A DNA stretch of 64,000 nucleotides from Planctomycetes bacterium syqfu (GTDB lineage Bacteria; Planctomycetota; Phycisphaerae; Phycisphaerales; Phycisphaeraceae). Location: the NCBI GenBank assembly GCA_020974905.1, contig CP087563.1, positions 2,356,001 to 2,420,000 on the forward strand. The letters run 5' to 3'. The notes beneath the pieces were generated by a model that worked only from the letters and a program-made list of their open reading frames with translations, did no database searches and was not told the DNA's origin. The position numbers and the translations under genes were made by a program. This document shows, in pieces, positions 1 to 9,528 of this stretch. Position 1 is the stretch's first letter, and each line of letters opens with the position of its first letter.

Positions 1-308
1 TTGTCTTTGCCATGCTCCGCAAATGGAGGATAATAATGTGCCACCGGCAAAATCACATCGAGCTTGCCTTGCTCAATGAGCATTTGGACCAAGCAGGACG
101 TAACACCTTTACTGGTGGAACATACCGGAAAAAGCGTATTGCTTGTGACATGAACATCACATTCACCAACCACGCTGCCCAATGACAAATCGGTAATCAA
201 CTCGCCGTGGTGATAAATAGCTAATTGCAGACCGTTTTCAAAATCTTGGCCAATTAGCTGGACCAAGGTATCTTCAACTGCCTGATTAAACCGTTTGAAA
301 TTGATCAT
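1..308 (-). CDS. Serine beta-lactamase-like hydrolase (N-terminal part, runs off the window)
   Basis: The reverse strand is open from the ATG at 308 to the window edge, giving 102 residues. Residues 60-67 read FPVCSTSK, a match to the S-x-x-K nucleophile motif (S64, K67) of the class C beta-lactamase/penicillin-binding-protein-like family, followed by GVTS as is usual there. The preceding segment (GLQLAIYHHGELITDLSLG) fits the first strands of that fold. These proteins are esterases or peptidases as often as antibiotic hydrolases, and the substrate cannot be told. No signal peptide is visible at the start, so a cytosolic esterase is more likely than a resistance enzyme. The Tyr and Lys/His motifs lie outside the window. 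Confidence 0.75.
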   Translation of the reverse strand, partial: MINFKRFNQAVEDTLVQLIGQDFENGLQLAIYHHGELITDLSLGSVVGECDVHVTSNTLFPVCSTSKGVTSCLVQMLIEQGKLDVILPVAHYYPPFAEHGKD

Positions 309-364
309 GAATAATTTTCGTGAATGTCTATTAATGCCACTTGAACCGATTAACAGGCGACGTG

Positions 365-833
365 TTACACAGGCTTAGCAAGTTGCTCAATCTACGAACG
401 GTCTTGCTCATTGGCAAGTGTCACATGCAATTTCAACAGATGTTCCAAGGTATCCAACGACAGGTGAATCTTCGAACCCTTCTTGCATTTGCCATCATCA
501 TAGTCACCGCGATGACCGCTCTTCGACATGCTCTGGAGCATATGACTGTCCATCACCGTAGCTGGCGGTCAGGCTTGCGGCTGGCAAACAATTGCATAAT
601 TTGCTATAAATCATGCAATATTCGCTCAAAGGCGCCTGCCTTCCAGCAACACATCGACTGCTGATAGACGGTATGCCAGGACGATTCGGTTTGCATGATA
701 AAATGCAGGCCATTAAGACCTCGCGTAGATCGTGTTCGCATTGCGGTGCGTCCTCTTTCATCAGTGCCAGATACGGGACCACAAAGGTCCACTCCTCGTC
801 TGATACGTCACTGGGATATTGTTTCCTTACCAT
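365..833 (-). pseudogene. Decayed IS5-family-like transposase
   Basis: From the ATG at 833 the reverse strand reads [15 protein letters not shown], the usual N-terminus of IS5/IS1031-type transposases. Similarity then jumps frame into a stretch with [11 protein letters not shown] and [10 protein letters not shown], and jumps again around 540 into a DDE-domain stretch (KKGSKIHLSLDTLEHLLKLH, then NEQDRS), which has an in-frame stop before the similarity ends at 365. At least two frameshifts and one nonsense codon make it dead, and the C-terminal third is missing. No terminal repeats were recognised. Confidence 0.8.
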
Positions 834-876
834 AAAGCTCTATATATGAACATCATGGCAAAATGCATAACACGCT

Positions 877-1704
877 CTATGGCTTGGGAATCCAACTATC
901 CGCAGGACGATATGAACCATCAATCAAAGCCCAGTGATAAAACTCAGTGCCTTCCTTGTAGGTTTGCACACTAAAATCTGACATCAAAAAATTAGACGTT
1001 CGACCAGCATGACGCCATGCGGCTCCCCATAGATATGCATAGCTTGAATCCTTATGGCTGTAACCTGGCATATTGTATTGATAGGGCATGCCGGTTTCAC
1101 CGGGGGGGTACTTCTCAATTAACAAAACACTATTCAAATCAACACCGTCAAGTCGTTTGGGTTGCGTACTGGCATTATAGGCTAAAACTGCACCATTGTT
1201 CTGATATTTAACATCTGCAATATCAGTACAGGTAACAGTCAGGCCATAGGAATGTCTCATTTTCATATCACCGGAATAGGCGCTCCATGTATAGAACGTT
1301 GTCGGCCACAAACGTGTTTCGGGACAAAGAAAAACACCAGTGGGTGATTGGACAGCTTTAGGGGCAAAACGAGTCGTATCTGTTGTTGAAAGTTCAAAAT
1401 CATCGTCATTCATACCCAGATAAGACTTAATGTTGTACATCCATGTTTCATTACCTGTCCATCCGCCCGGCACATTTCCTTTCATTGGAGGAATGTAATT
1501 ACGGTTATCAGTACCATACATGCTGATAGTCAGTCCAATCTGTTTCATTTGATTCATACAAACTGTCTTGCGAGCGGCTTTTCGAGCGTTACCCAATGCA
1601 GGAAGCAGAATAGAAATCAATAGTGATATGATGGATATGACAACAAGTAATTCGATTAGCGTAAAAGCAGCTGTCTTGCATTGTTTTTCAAATTGGTTGT
1701 TCAT
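877..1704 (-). CDS. Type-IV-pilin-like pseudopilin (prepilin N-terminal methylation domain)
   Basis: 275 residues. A short basic leader precedes [18 protein letters not shown], the class III prepilin signal cleaved before Phe, with the conserved Glu5 and one hydrophobic helix continuing to [14 protein letters not shown]. The rest is a soluble exported domain. The near-C-terminal signature typical of this family is weak: H-A-G-R-T then, ten residues after the His, D-F instead of D-G. Such proteins are abundant in planctomycetes and are presumed to be assembled or secreted by a type II/IV machinery; their individual role is unknown. It starts 35 bp after the large glycosidase gene on the same strand, so it is probably the last gene of that operon. 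The -1 residue is Ala rather than the usual Gly. Confidence 0.88.
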   Translation of the reverse strand: MNNQFEKQCKTAAFTLIELLVVISIISLLISILLPALGNARKAARKTVCMNQMKQIGLTISMYGTDNRNYIPPMKGNVPGGWTGNETWMYNIKSYLGMNDDDFELSTTDTTRFAPKAVQSPTGVFLCPETRLWPTTFYTWSAYSGDMKMRHSYGLTVTCTDIADVKYQNNGAVLAYNASTQPKRLDGVDLNSVLLIEKYPPGETGMPYQYNMPGYSHKDSSYAYLWGAAWRHAGRTSNFLMSDFSVQTYKEGTEFYHWALIDGSYRPADSWIPKP

Positions 1705-1739
1705 GATAGTTCCTATCTTGTTCTAAGTTCAAGGAATAC

Positions 1740-4700
1740 TTATTGTAGAATCAGATTGCCCCAAAGCTCTGGCTTTTGCCAGTTGCCGGAGCCCCAGTTC
1801 ATTCTTGTTTCAGTTGGTCTTCCAGGCGTATCGACATCACAAATCTGATATGACATGATCAGTTGTTCGCCGGATTTGGGTGTAAAATCAGACAGAATAT
1901 TAGCCCAGGGAATCGCTATTTCCAGATCATAACCATCCTGATTTTTGCTTGACTGGATCTTGATACCTGCATCTGATTTCAATTCCTTGCACCATGCCTG
2001 AGCCTGATTGTACTGCTGGGTATTTGTCGCTGGTGCCATAAAAAATTGCCTATGGTTCTTAGCAGAGGTACCAAGAAAAAACTCAAAACAATCCGAGGCA
2101 TATCCTTTACTGATTTCGCAGTTCCGCTCCAGAACATCATCATATACATGTGTTGCAACGTATAGATATTGATCATCCCATGCAAAGCGTGTCATGGCTG
2201 AAGTGTCAGCGGGATCTTGCCAATGATCACGCCCCGAGGAGATATTTTCCGGCATGGAAATCACGTTGTAAGCACCACCTTGCCATTCCCCAAAATCTCC
2301 ATCGATCTTGATCTGTGAATTTCTGACTGCTGTGACATGGGATTGCCCATTGGCATTAAGGATAGCCTTGAGATTCACGGATGGTGGAATTGCAGGGAAT
2401 GACAATGTGGTGCTTTGACCATTACATGCAGTTTTAAAAATTGCAGGTTGGCTCGTCTTTCCATGCGTGATGACTGGAAATACAAATCGCGTGTTGGTCA
2501 ATCCCGGACTGGCAAGCGTGAGAGAGTGCTTTGAGAACTTCCAGTCTTTGGGATAATCAGTGATTTTTAGTGTTGGTTTTAATGTATTGGAAGTCAGATT
2601 GTGGACATAAGCTGCCAGGACAAGTTGATCGTTTTCCATCTCCAGGCCTCCTGAGACAGAGAACTGTTTCCCCGAAGTTTGCAGATTGAGCAACCACTCG
2701 GAGACTTGATCGACGGACGCATTCTCAAACACCAGGTATGATGGATCCGTTCCAAATTCAATTTGGTGGTTGGCTGTCAAAGGCTTTGGAACACCAAAAA
2801 ACTGATAAGTTTCAAAAGCCAGGCTACGATCATTGATTTGGATACGTGATTTTCCCTTCGCATCCCAGAGTGCAACAAGCACACCTTTGGGACCATCGTA
2901 CGTGGCAGCATAGACATGCGCACTGAGCTGTCTAAGCCCAACCGGTTGGTTTCGCCCTTCCAACAATCTTGCCAAGCCGTTTGCAGCAATGAGTTCGGGG
3001 GTTGGCGAATTGTCATACTCAATATGTTGCAAGCCAAAAGCTTTGCGATGACTCGAAATAAACAGATCATTGGGCATATTGCCAAACCAGAAGAATGGCC
3101 CCTTGCCCACCGCATAGTCAATCAATGTTTCCCTTATCAGGAATTCGGCCTTGTCACGGAAATCGTTTACACGGAACCCTGGCTCGGACAAGTACAGAGG
3201 AGTCATCCCATGTTTATCCTCGGAATAACCCACATTCGTGGTGTTATGACTCTTTTCTGTATGCCAGATCGGGATGTCCTGGTCATATTTGGCTAACATC
3301 TTTTTAAGTTCTTCAAGAAATACATTTGCTCCCTGATCGAGATAATCTTCAGGAGATTGATGGGAATACATATGAATGGAAAGGACATCCATATATTGTC
3401 CCTTGAGTAACTCAATGACTTTTTGCGTCCATGGAGCAGGCTCACCATTCCAGTCTGAAGTCGCACACCCTCCGACAATAATGCAATCCGGATCAACTTC
3501 CTTGGCCGCTTCATAAGCTGCTTTGAGGTAAGGCGCATATTCTTCGGCTGATATCCAGCAGTTGGGTTCATTGAGAATTTCCCATGCCTTGATTCGTCCC
3601 TTGTAACGTCCCACGACCGTACGGATATATTGTTTCCAGGCATCAATCCTTGGGAAATAGACTTCATCAAAACGTTTACTGACCGAACTGGGACGAATGT
3701 CGTCAACCGCCCAATCGGGAATACTGTCACTGCCATCTTTCTCCCATGGATGACGACCAAATGTCGTTCCCAGAATGGGCATCAGGTTAATCCCTGCCTT
3801 TTCACAGCGATCAACAATGATATCGGTCAATGTAAAATCTGTTTTGTCAGGTTCAGGTAATATTTGTTTAAAACGGAATTGCCAATCACGCGTCCAGCCA
3901 AAACCAAGATCACGGACAATCGGATCACCTTCTGCTGCATCACAACCCAATGGCCAATTGGTTGGCATCTTCCCTTGAAGTTTGATCGGTTGATAAATCC
4001 CAAAGATTGCTTCATCACGACAGCTATTCTCAGTCTTATCAACAAGTTTAATTCTGTAGTAGCCAATGGGAAGTGGTGGCAATGGAATCTGGACATTCAA
4101 ATTGGCGTGACTGGCAATGGATTGTGTTCGTGTTTTTTCAAACACGACGTTGTCCCAATAATCCTTGATTTGATAGTGAATTTCACTGGTCCACGCTCTG
4201 TCGGTGTTATTTCGAAAGGACCAGGACATATCTGCGTTTTGGTACTGCTCTACTGTATAAAGCTTATACTTTTGTTTGATTTGCGCACCAAACTCAAATG
4301 GCTGTGCAGTATAGTCTGTTGCATGATCTCCCTCTTCCAGTTGCACCGCATCGATCCAGAGCCTGCCCGATTTCATCGATGGATGAATACCGATCCAGGT
4401 CATCGCGTCATTGAGTAATTTGTATTTGGTCGGCTTGAACGTATAACTGTATCGCTGCCATTGGTCGGTTACCTCAATGGTTTTACCGCCGACTCCCGTC
4501 CAAACACCTTCTGCACATTCCATGGTTGCTTTGATGCCAGAATCTGATTTGAGCCACGCTGATAGCGTGTATGTTTTAGCAGGATCCAAACGCACGCGTT
4601 TGAACATCACTGCATTCATATTAAAGCGACCACGGTGTTTGGTAATGTCATCTGCCTGCAAACGAAGACTGTATTTGCCCTCGACATAATGCTGGTCATC

Positions 4701-5582
4701 AAAAGTGGGTTGTTGTGTCGCCGGATCGGAATAGGACTCGGACCAACTGTAGTAGGCATAGGGGTTGAGCCGAACAGGTCCGACTTCAAATCCTGATCCC
4801 TGTCCCAGAAGGTTGATTTGCCGATTGGGCGTTTGCGCCTGCTGTTCTGGCTCGTTTTCTAATTGTTCAAGGGATGGGAAGGGTTGATCGGGTGATAACA
4901 GGCTGACCTGGTATTGAAATGCTTTGCCATCGAGTCTGATATACAGATGAAAATGACTTTCGGGTTTACCATGGAAACGACAATCATTGATGGTATAGCT
5001 TTTAAAACCCGAGATGAGTTTAATACCAACCTGAGTATTTTCGTCAACATTGACACGGAGTTCCAACGGTTTTGTGCCTGTAAATAACGTGTAATTCTTT
5101 CCCTTTTCGACGGGCAATTCGATTGGCTTGCCGTTACAGATCATTTCCTGGCCGGCAAAGGTATCCAAAGGGAAAAAGATGCGATACATCACATCTTTCT
5201 CGAAAGATTGATCCGTTTGATATTCAATGATATTGAGCACCGAACCATTACGAGCAGTCAGGTCCTTTGTGACATCGACATTCATTTCCTTGAGGTGTTG
5301 CGTGTAGATGATCTGCTTCTTCTGAGCATCGACTTTGGTATCACCCACTTTGGCGATTTTGTATCCGGGAAAAATCGGCCCGGAAAAATCAACTGGATCC
5401 TTGCCGGGAATTTGGAGTCGTAAATCTGCACTCCATGATGCACGGGTCTTGTAGGTGGTATTGGATTGCGGCCCGACAAACATTCCCGAGGGCGCAAATG
5501 TCAGATCTTCTGCATAAGACATCGTACCAGCAAACAGGCATAACAATAAACATCCAAAGATATGTCCAGTTAACACTCGCAT
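1740..5582 (-). CDS. Large secreted clan GH-A glycosidase (GH39-like) with carbohydrate-binding modules
   Basis: 1280 residues with a Sec signal peptide (about 1-24, ending MSYAED). An N-terminal beta-rich region is followed near residues 260-425 by a CBM4/9-like (CenC-type) sandwich containing YTLSAWLKSDSG and WIDAVQLEEG. A TIM-barrel domain lies at about 540-890, with acid/base E672 in WEILNEPNCW and probable nucleophile E776 in IWHTEKSHN. The last ~190 residues begin IKIDGDFGEWQGG and resemble CBM9 (DOMON-like). Clan GH-A retaining mechanism and location outside the cytoplasm are inferred from these motifs; the target glycan is not identifiable. It lies 92 bp downstream of a LacI-type repressor gene and just upstream of a pseudopilin, which suggests one regulated locus. 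GH39 versus GH5-like assignment is uncertain. Confidence 0.85.
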   Translation of the reverse strand: MRVLTGHIFGCLLLCLFAGTMSYAEDLTFAPSGMFVGPQSNTTYKTRASWSADLRLQIPGKDPVDFSGPIFPGYKIAKVGDTKVDAQKKQIIYTQHLKEMNVDVTKDLTARNGSVLNIIEYQTDQSFEKDVMYRIFFPLDTFAGQEMICNGKPIELPVEKGKNYTLFTGTKPLELRVNVDENTQVGIKLISGFKSYTINDCRFHGKPESHFHLYIRLDGKAFQYQVSLLSPDQPFPSLEQLENEPEQQAQTPNRQINLLGQGSGFEVGPVRLNPYAYYSWSESYSDPATQQPTFDDQHYVEGKYSLRLQADDITKHRGRFNMNAVMFKRVRLDPAKTYTLSAWLKSDSGIKATMECAEGVWTGVGGKTIEVTDQWQRYSYTFKPTKYKLLNDAMTWIGIHPSMKSGRLWIDAVQLEEGDHATDYTAQPFEFGAQIKQKYKLYTVEQYQNADMSWSFRNNTDRAWTSEIHYQIKDYWDNVVFEKTRTQSIASHANLNVQIPLPPLPIGYYRIKLVDKTENSCRDEAIFGIYQPIKLQGKMPTNWPLGCDAAEGDPIVRDLGFGWTRDWQFRFKQILPEPDKTDFTLTDIIVDRCEKAGINLMPILGTTFGRHPWEKDGSDSIPDWAVDDIRPSSVSKRFDEVYFPRIDAWKQYIRTVVGRYKGRIKAWEILNEPNCWISAEEYAPYLKAAYEAAKEVDPDCIIVGGCATSDWNGEPAPWTQKVIELLKGQYMDVLSIHMYSHQSPEDYLDQGANVFLEELKKMLAKYDQDIPIWHTEKSHNTTNVGYSEDKHGMTPLYLSEPGFRVNDFRDKAEFLIRETLIDYAVGKGPFFWFGNMPNDLFISSHRKAFGLQHIEYDNSPTPELIAANGLARLLEGRNQPVGLRQLSAHVYAATYDGPKGVLVALWDAKGKSRIQINDRSLAFETYQFFGVPKPLTANHQIEFGTDPSYLVFENASVDQVSEWLLNLQTSGKQFSVSGGLEMENDQLVLAAYVHNLTSNTLKPTLKITDYPKDWKFSKHSLTLASPGLTNTRFVFPVITHGKTSQPAIFKTACNGQSTTLSFPAIPPSVNLKAILNANGQSHVTAVRNSQIKIDGDFGEWQGGAYNVISMPENISSGRDHWQDPADTSAMTRFAWDDQYLYVATHVYDDVLERNCEISKGYASDCFEFFLGTSAKNHRQFFMAPATNTQQYNQAQAWCKELKSDAGIKIQSSKNQDGYDLEIAIPWANILSDFTPKSGEQLIMSYQICDVDTPGRPTETRMNWGSGNWQKPELWGNLILQ

Positions 5583-5674
5583 ATTTCAAAATCCCTATAA
5601 ACAAACAATACAACACCGCACGGTACAACAACGCGCAGTCCGTCAAAAAAACGATAAAAAAAGCAACGGGCTGC

Positions 5675-6691
5675 CTACTGACGATCTGGCAATCCCAACG
5701 TAAAACCTTTAATCCACTGCACCGGCATCATGGTTGATGAAGCAGGCTTTGAAGCCAATTGATCGAGCAACATCTTCCCGGCTTGCTGACCCATGGCTAA
5801 ACGATCAAAGAGAACGCGGCTGATTCCCGAATCAATTTCGTGCAAAGACAGACAATCATCCGGCGTCGCCAAGCCAAAATCCCGGCCTGGCATAAGGCCT
5901 TTGCTTAACGCCCAATTGGCCATCAATGGTCCGCCCGTTGCACCCGAGGTGACTACGGCTGTCTGAGGTGTGATTGCCCCCAATACACCATCAAGTTCAA
6001 CAATGGTCTGATCATCAACAAAGACACTTCTCAAATCGACGGGACGGTTCACTGCGCTGATCGCATCTTCCAAGCCCTTGAAGCGATTGACCACGCTGTA
6101 ATGAGCAACACCTTCGCTGCGAACGCGTGTGAGCCAAACGAGTTGGTCGTATCCAGCTTCAAGAGCCTTTTCCCCCACCATGCGCCCCGCAGCATACTCA
6201 TCACGTTGGATGCAATATTGCGAATCATAGACATTCACATCCACCCAGACGCACTGATCAAACGTCTCGCGTATTTCGTCGATCATGGCAGGCTGCATGT
6301 CACCGATAACAATCAAGCCATCGAGCATTTTCTCGCGAAAAATCCGACTGCGCTTGCCGATGTCCGACTGGTGAACCAGACAGATTTCATAGCCAGCATT
6401 TTCAAGATGGTGATAGATGCCGAGGATGATTTCGTAGTTGGTTGGGGCGGTATGCGGGATATCTGCGGTATTGCGGATCAAGACGCCGACCATTCGCGTC
6501 TTCTTGCTGCGCATGGTTCGGGCGGTCGCCGAGGGGCGAAAGTTCAGTTGCTTGGCAATTTTGCGCACTTTATCTGCCCGACGAATGCTGCTTGGCCAGA
6601 CCTCTTTGTTGTCGCCATTGAGAATCCGGGAGACAGTTTGCACCGAGAGCCCCGCCTGACTCGCTACATCTTTTAGGGTTGTCACTTGCAT
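5675..6691 (-). CDS. LacI-family transcriptional repressor
   Basis: 338 residues from the ATG at 6691, chosen because it places LKDVASQAGLSVQTVSRIL (the LacI helix-turn-helix) at the N-terminus; an in-frame start at 6724 would add 11 residues. The HTH is followed by RPSATARTMRSKKT, a near-canonical hinge helix with Met where Leu usually sits, and a periplasmic-binding-protein-like sugar sensor (VGVLIRN onward). It is transcribed toward the glycosidase and pseudopilin genes and probably controls them and itself. Two tandem AACGTT-centred palindromes lie just upstream (6739-6765). The effector is likely a mono- or oligosaccharide released by the glycosidase. Confidence 0.9.
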   Translation of the reverse strand: MQVTTLKDVASQAGLSVQTVSRILNGDNKEVWPSSIRRADKVRKIAKQLNFRPSATARTMRSKKTRMVGVLIRNTADIPHTAPTNYEIILGIYHHLENAGYEICLVHQSDIGKRSRIFREKMLDGLIVIGDMQPAMIDEIRETFDQCVWVDVNVYDSQYCIQRDEYAAGRMVGEKALEAGYDQLVWLTRVRSEGVAHYSVVNRFKGLEDAISAVNRPVDLRSVFVDDQTIVELDGVLGAITPQTAVVTSGATGGPLMANWALSKGLMPGRDFGLATPDDCLSLHEIDSGISRVLFDRLAMGQQAGKMLLDQLASKPASSTMMPVQWIKGFTLGLPDRQ

Positions 6692-6738
6692 CCACCTTTT
6701 CTTTGCCGGACTGGGAAGGCTCAATTGTCACTTTTTCA

Positions 6739-6765
6739 AGAACGTTCTCTATTCAGGAACGTTAT
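6739..6765. promoter_or_regulatory. Tandem LacI-type operators
   Basis: AGAACGTTCT (6739-6748) is a perfect 10-bp palindrome and GGAACGTTAT (6756-6765) is an imperfect second copy, with centres 17 bp apart. Many LacI-family repressors bind palindromes with a central CG. The site lies about 50 bp upstream of the LacI start at 6691, so autoregulation is the natural reading. This is inferred from position and symmetry only. Confidence 0.5.
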
Positions 6766-6848
6766 CTAATTAAATGCAATGTCACATCCTCAAGTCAAGC
6801 TCAAGCATCATTTTTCTTGTTATATATGGTCAATTAGCAGATACAAGG

Positions 6849-7091
6849 TACAAGCGTGAGCGGGAATGGATACAAAACATTGAGCTGAACTGACACGGCA
6901 AATATGAGACATGCGAACGACTGCTTCACAATTTATACCTGGAGGAATACTGCCTGATAAAACCTGATTATCAACAAGCCTGAGTTTGGGTTAAGGACAA
7001 AAGCGTTGGAAAGGGATTTGTGACTAGACAAGGCATAAAAGACAAAAATAGGCCAAGAGACTTCCATCCGACAACCCTAATCCCAAATCCC
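6849..7091 (+). pseudogene. C-terminal coding remnant of an unrecognised protein
   Basis: One forward frame starting at 6849 reads as protein-like sequence to a TAA at 7092, interrupted by two TGA codons. Segments include YKREREWIQNIELN, HGKYETCERLLHNLYLEEYC, VWVKDKSVGKGFVTRQGIKD. Both stops could have arisen from CGA (Arg) by one C-to-T change. I do not recognise the family. It has no start region and abuts the IS701-type element at 7095, so it looks like the tail of a gene eroded before or after IS insertion. The rest of 6766-6848 holds nothing I can name. Confidence 0.4.
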
Positions 7092-7094
7092 TAA

Positions 7095-8484
7095 TACTAC
7101 AGTTGCGCATTATGATCTGGTTCTCTCGCCCTGTAGTGGTAATACTTTGCGACGGCTTGGTGGTGTCTTCGCCAAGCCGACCAGGCTAACGCGCGTTCTA
7201 CGTCGTTGAACCGGGGCCAGACGATTGCCAGCATCAACCGCCGAATCTCCGGCTCGGTTACCGGGACCAGATCAACGCCCCTTTTTCCGTGGGCTGGTGC
7301 ACTTGGGATCGCACGACGCTCAAGAACGCCAACGCCAACATCGACAACGTGACATGGCGATGCCAACCCGTCCACGAGCGCACTTCATAGGCATCGAGTC
7401 CGACTTCCTGCTTGGCCGTCTGGAAGCATGTTTCAATCGCCCAACGCTGGCCGGCGGCCATCGCCAAGTCCTGCAACGTCGCGTCCAACGGAGCAGCACA
7501 AAAATAGTAAGCTCGTTGAGTCGGTTGCTCCACATTGCGTCGAACAAGTAACCAGTTTTGCAGATCACCGCGCTCGTGTTCGATCGGATCGCCGAACTTG
7601 CCGCCGGCCCATTGATACACACGCGACCCCTTGGCACCTTCGCCGATGCTGTGCGTCTGCCATTGCTCGTCAGGCACATCATCAATGATCGCATCGACAC
7701 GTTGCCGTTGGAAGTTCACCCACAAGCTGCTGTTGCGAGGTCACCGCCATGACATACGCTTGACCATGATCTTCCAAAAAACGCCTTGTTTTACTGTCTG
7801 AACCGTACACTTCATCCGCCAATACCCAACGCGGTTCAAGGCCCGCATCCAGCGGCTCGACGCAACATCGTCACCGCCAGTTGAGGCTTGGTGGCGAACT
7901 TCACTTCCGGGGAACGCCTGCTTCGGATCGACGTGCCTGATCCTCGCACCAATCCTTGGGCAGGTACAACGCCCGATCAATCAACGCCCGACCACGCGAC
8001 GAAGCCATCGCCAGAAACACACCCACCTGGCAATTCTCAATTCGACCCGCCGTGCCCGAGTACTGACGTTGCACGCCAACCGACTTGTCGCCCTTTTTCA
8101 GAAAGCCCGTCTCATCGACGATCAACACCCCGCCGGCCGCATCCCCAAGTAAATGATCCACTGCATAGCTTCGCACCTGGTCGCGCAGTTGATGAGCATC
8201 CCACGATGCCCGACCCAACAACCGTTGAAAAGCGTGGGGCGTTTGAAGTCCGACTTGTTCAGCCAGTTGCCAACTGTTCTTGCGATGAACATCACCGAGC
8301 AGGCCCTGCACATAAGTCGCCGCCCGAAATCGCAAATCCTTGCGAGCAAAACAATCGCCGATCTGCTCCCACATCTCTGAAAAGTCATTGGCCCAATGAC
8401 TCACCGTTGCAGCATCCATGCCCATCCCTCCAGTCATATCAAACGACTGATGATATCGGCAATTGTAGATGCGCAACTGTAGTA
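7095..8484 (-). mobile_element. Decayed IS701-family-like insertion sequence
   Basis: 1390 bp bounded by perfect 16-bp inverted repeats: TACTACAGTTGCGCAT at 7095-7110 and its complement at 8469-8484. The flanking tetranucleotides are CTAA (7091-7094) and, after removing the nested IS630, CTAG. Both fit the YTAR target preference known for IS701. The transposase inside is frameshifted several times, so the element is immobile on its own. Confidence 0.8.
7097..8437 (-). pseudogene. IS701-type transposase with multiple frameshifts
   Basis: The N-terminal piece (from the ATG at 8437, MTGGMGMDAATVSHWANDF) includes GGVLIVDETGFLKKGDKSVG, the first DDE aspartate region of IS701-type DDE_5 transposases. 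Around 7905 the frame changes; the continuation EVKFATKPQLAVTMLRR is in another frame, and EPRWVLADEVYGSDSKTRR in yet another. Near 7735 it shifts again to VNFQRQRVDAIIDDV and AIETCFQTAKQEVGLDAYEV, and near 7290 to VDLVPVTEPEIRRLML, which ends at the stop inside the left terminal repeat. Four or so indels with otherwise full-length similarity indicate recent decay. Confidence 0.85.
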
Positions 8485-8487
8485 CTA

Positions 8488-9525
8488 GTGCATCTAACAG
8501 TCAGGTCTAGCGTATCCACAGCTTCTGAAATAGGCTTGGCATTCTTTGGCACTGACTTGTTTGAATATCTCAGACACTGCGGTGTTGAGTTGATCGAGTG
8601 TTCGCCCAGCAGCGCTTCGCAAGTAGGCTTTGACCTTCGACCACATTTTTTCAATGGGATTCAGATCCGGCGAGTACGGGGGCAAATACCACAAATCCGC
8701 ACCCACCGATTCAATCGCTTCTTTGATCCCCTTGACCTTGTGTGAACCCAGATTGTCCATCACCACAATCTGGCCTGGCTCCAAGGCAGGACACAAGCAA
8801 CGCTCAACATATCCCAGAAAGGTCGGAGCATTCATCGTACCATCGAGTCGTAACGTGGCTGAAGGTAACACGCCTTGATAGCCAATGGCACTGATGAGCG
8901 TGCTGGTTTTCCAGTGACCATGCGGCGCAGCGTCATGACAACGCTGGCCCAATAATGCCCAGCCGTAGCGACGGGTCATGTTCGTTTGTGCACTGGATTC
9001 ATCGAGAAAAACGAACTGTTGAGGCGTTGCAAAACGTCGGGCAATGCGGAAGTTCAATCGCTGTTTGACGACATCGGGTCGATCCTGTTCGCTGGCTCGA
9101 AGCGTCTTTTTTTAAAAGACCATCCCAAGCTTCTTGCAGCGCGACTCACCGCCATAAGACTGCAACGCGCCTTGCAATGCTTGGCGAGTTTGGCTTGCAG
9201 TTGAGCCAATGTGCTGTCGGGACGTTGCTCCAACCAGTCTCGGAGTTGTTGGCGTTGTGCATCGTCCAGGCAACGGTGTCGTCGTCCGCCACTGGGCCGC
9301 GGTGCGATCTGCCCGTCTTCCCGTCGGCGTTGTTTAAGTCGTCTGATCCAGGCAGGACTCACATGCAGTAACCGAGCGACTTGCGTCGTGCCGTGCCCTG
9401 CATCGCACATCGCTAAAACACGTTTGCGTAAATCCATCGAGTAAGCCTTCATCCAGCAGCCTCCTTGCTGGATAATAGGGTATACAAAATAGACCTATGG
9501 CGCTAGACCTGGCTGTTAAATGCAC
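8488..9525 (-). mobile_element. IS630-family insertion sequence, apparently intact
   Basis: 1038 bp with 25-bp terminal inverted repeats differing at two positions: GTGCATCTAACAGTCAGG... from 8488, and the complement of GTGCATTTAACAGCCAGG... ending at 9525. It is flanked on both sides by TA (8486-8487 and 9526-9527), the expected IS630/Tc1-mariner target duplication. It carries one transposase expressed through a frameshift. It sits in the CTAR sequence adjoining the right end of the IS701-type copy. Confidence 0.9.
8494..9452 (-). CDS. IS630-family transposase (two overlapping frames, probable programmed -1 frameshift)
   Basis: Frame one (9452 to 9054) encodes the HTH part MKAYSMDLRKRVLAMCDAGH and ends in SFKKRRFEPANR. 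At a TTTTAAAAAAAG run (about 9104-9117) a -1 slip joins it to the second frame, which reads KKTLRASEQDRPDVVKQRL and then the DDE domain: FLDESSAQT, VVMDNLGSHK, LPPYSPDLNPIEKMW. The stop at 8494 lies within the left terminal repeat. The junction restores a normal IS630 protein of about 315 residues, so the shift is probably the natural expression mode rather than damage. Confidence 0.88.
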
Positions 9526-9528
9526 TAG

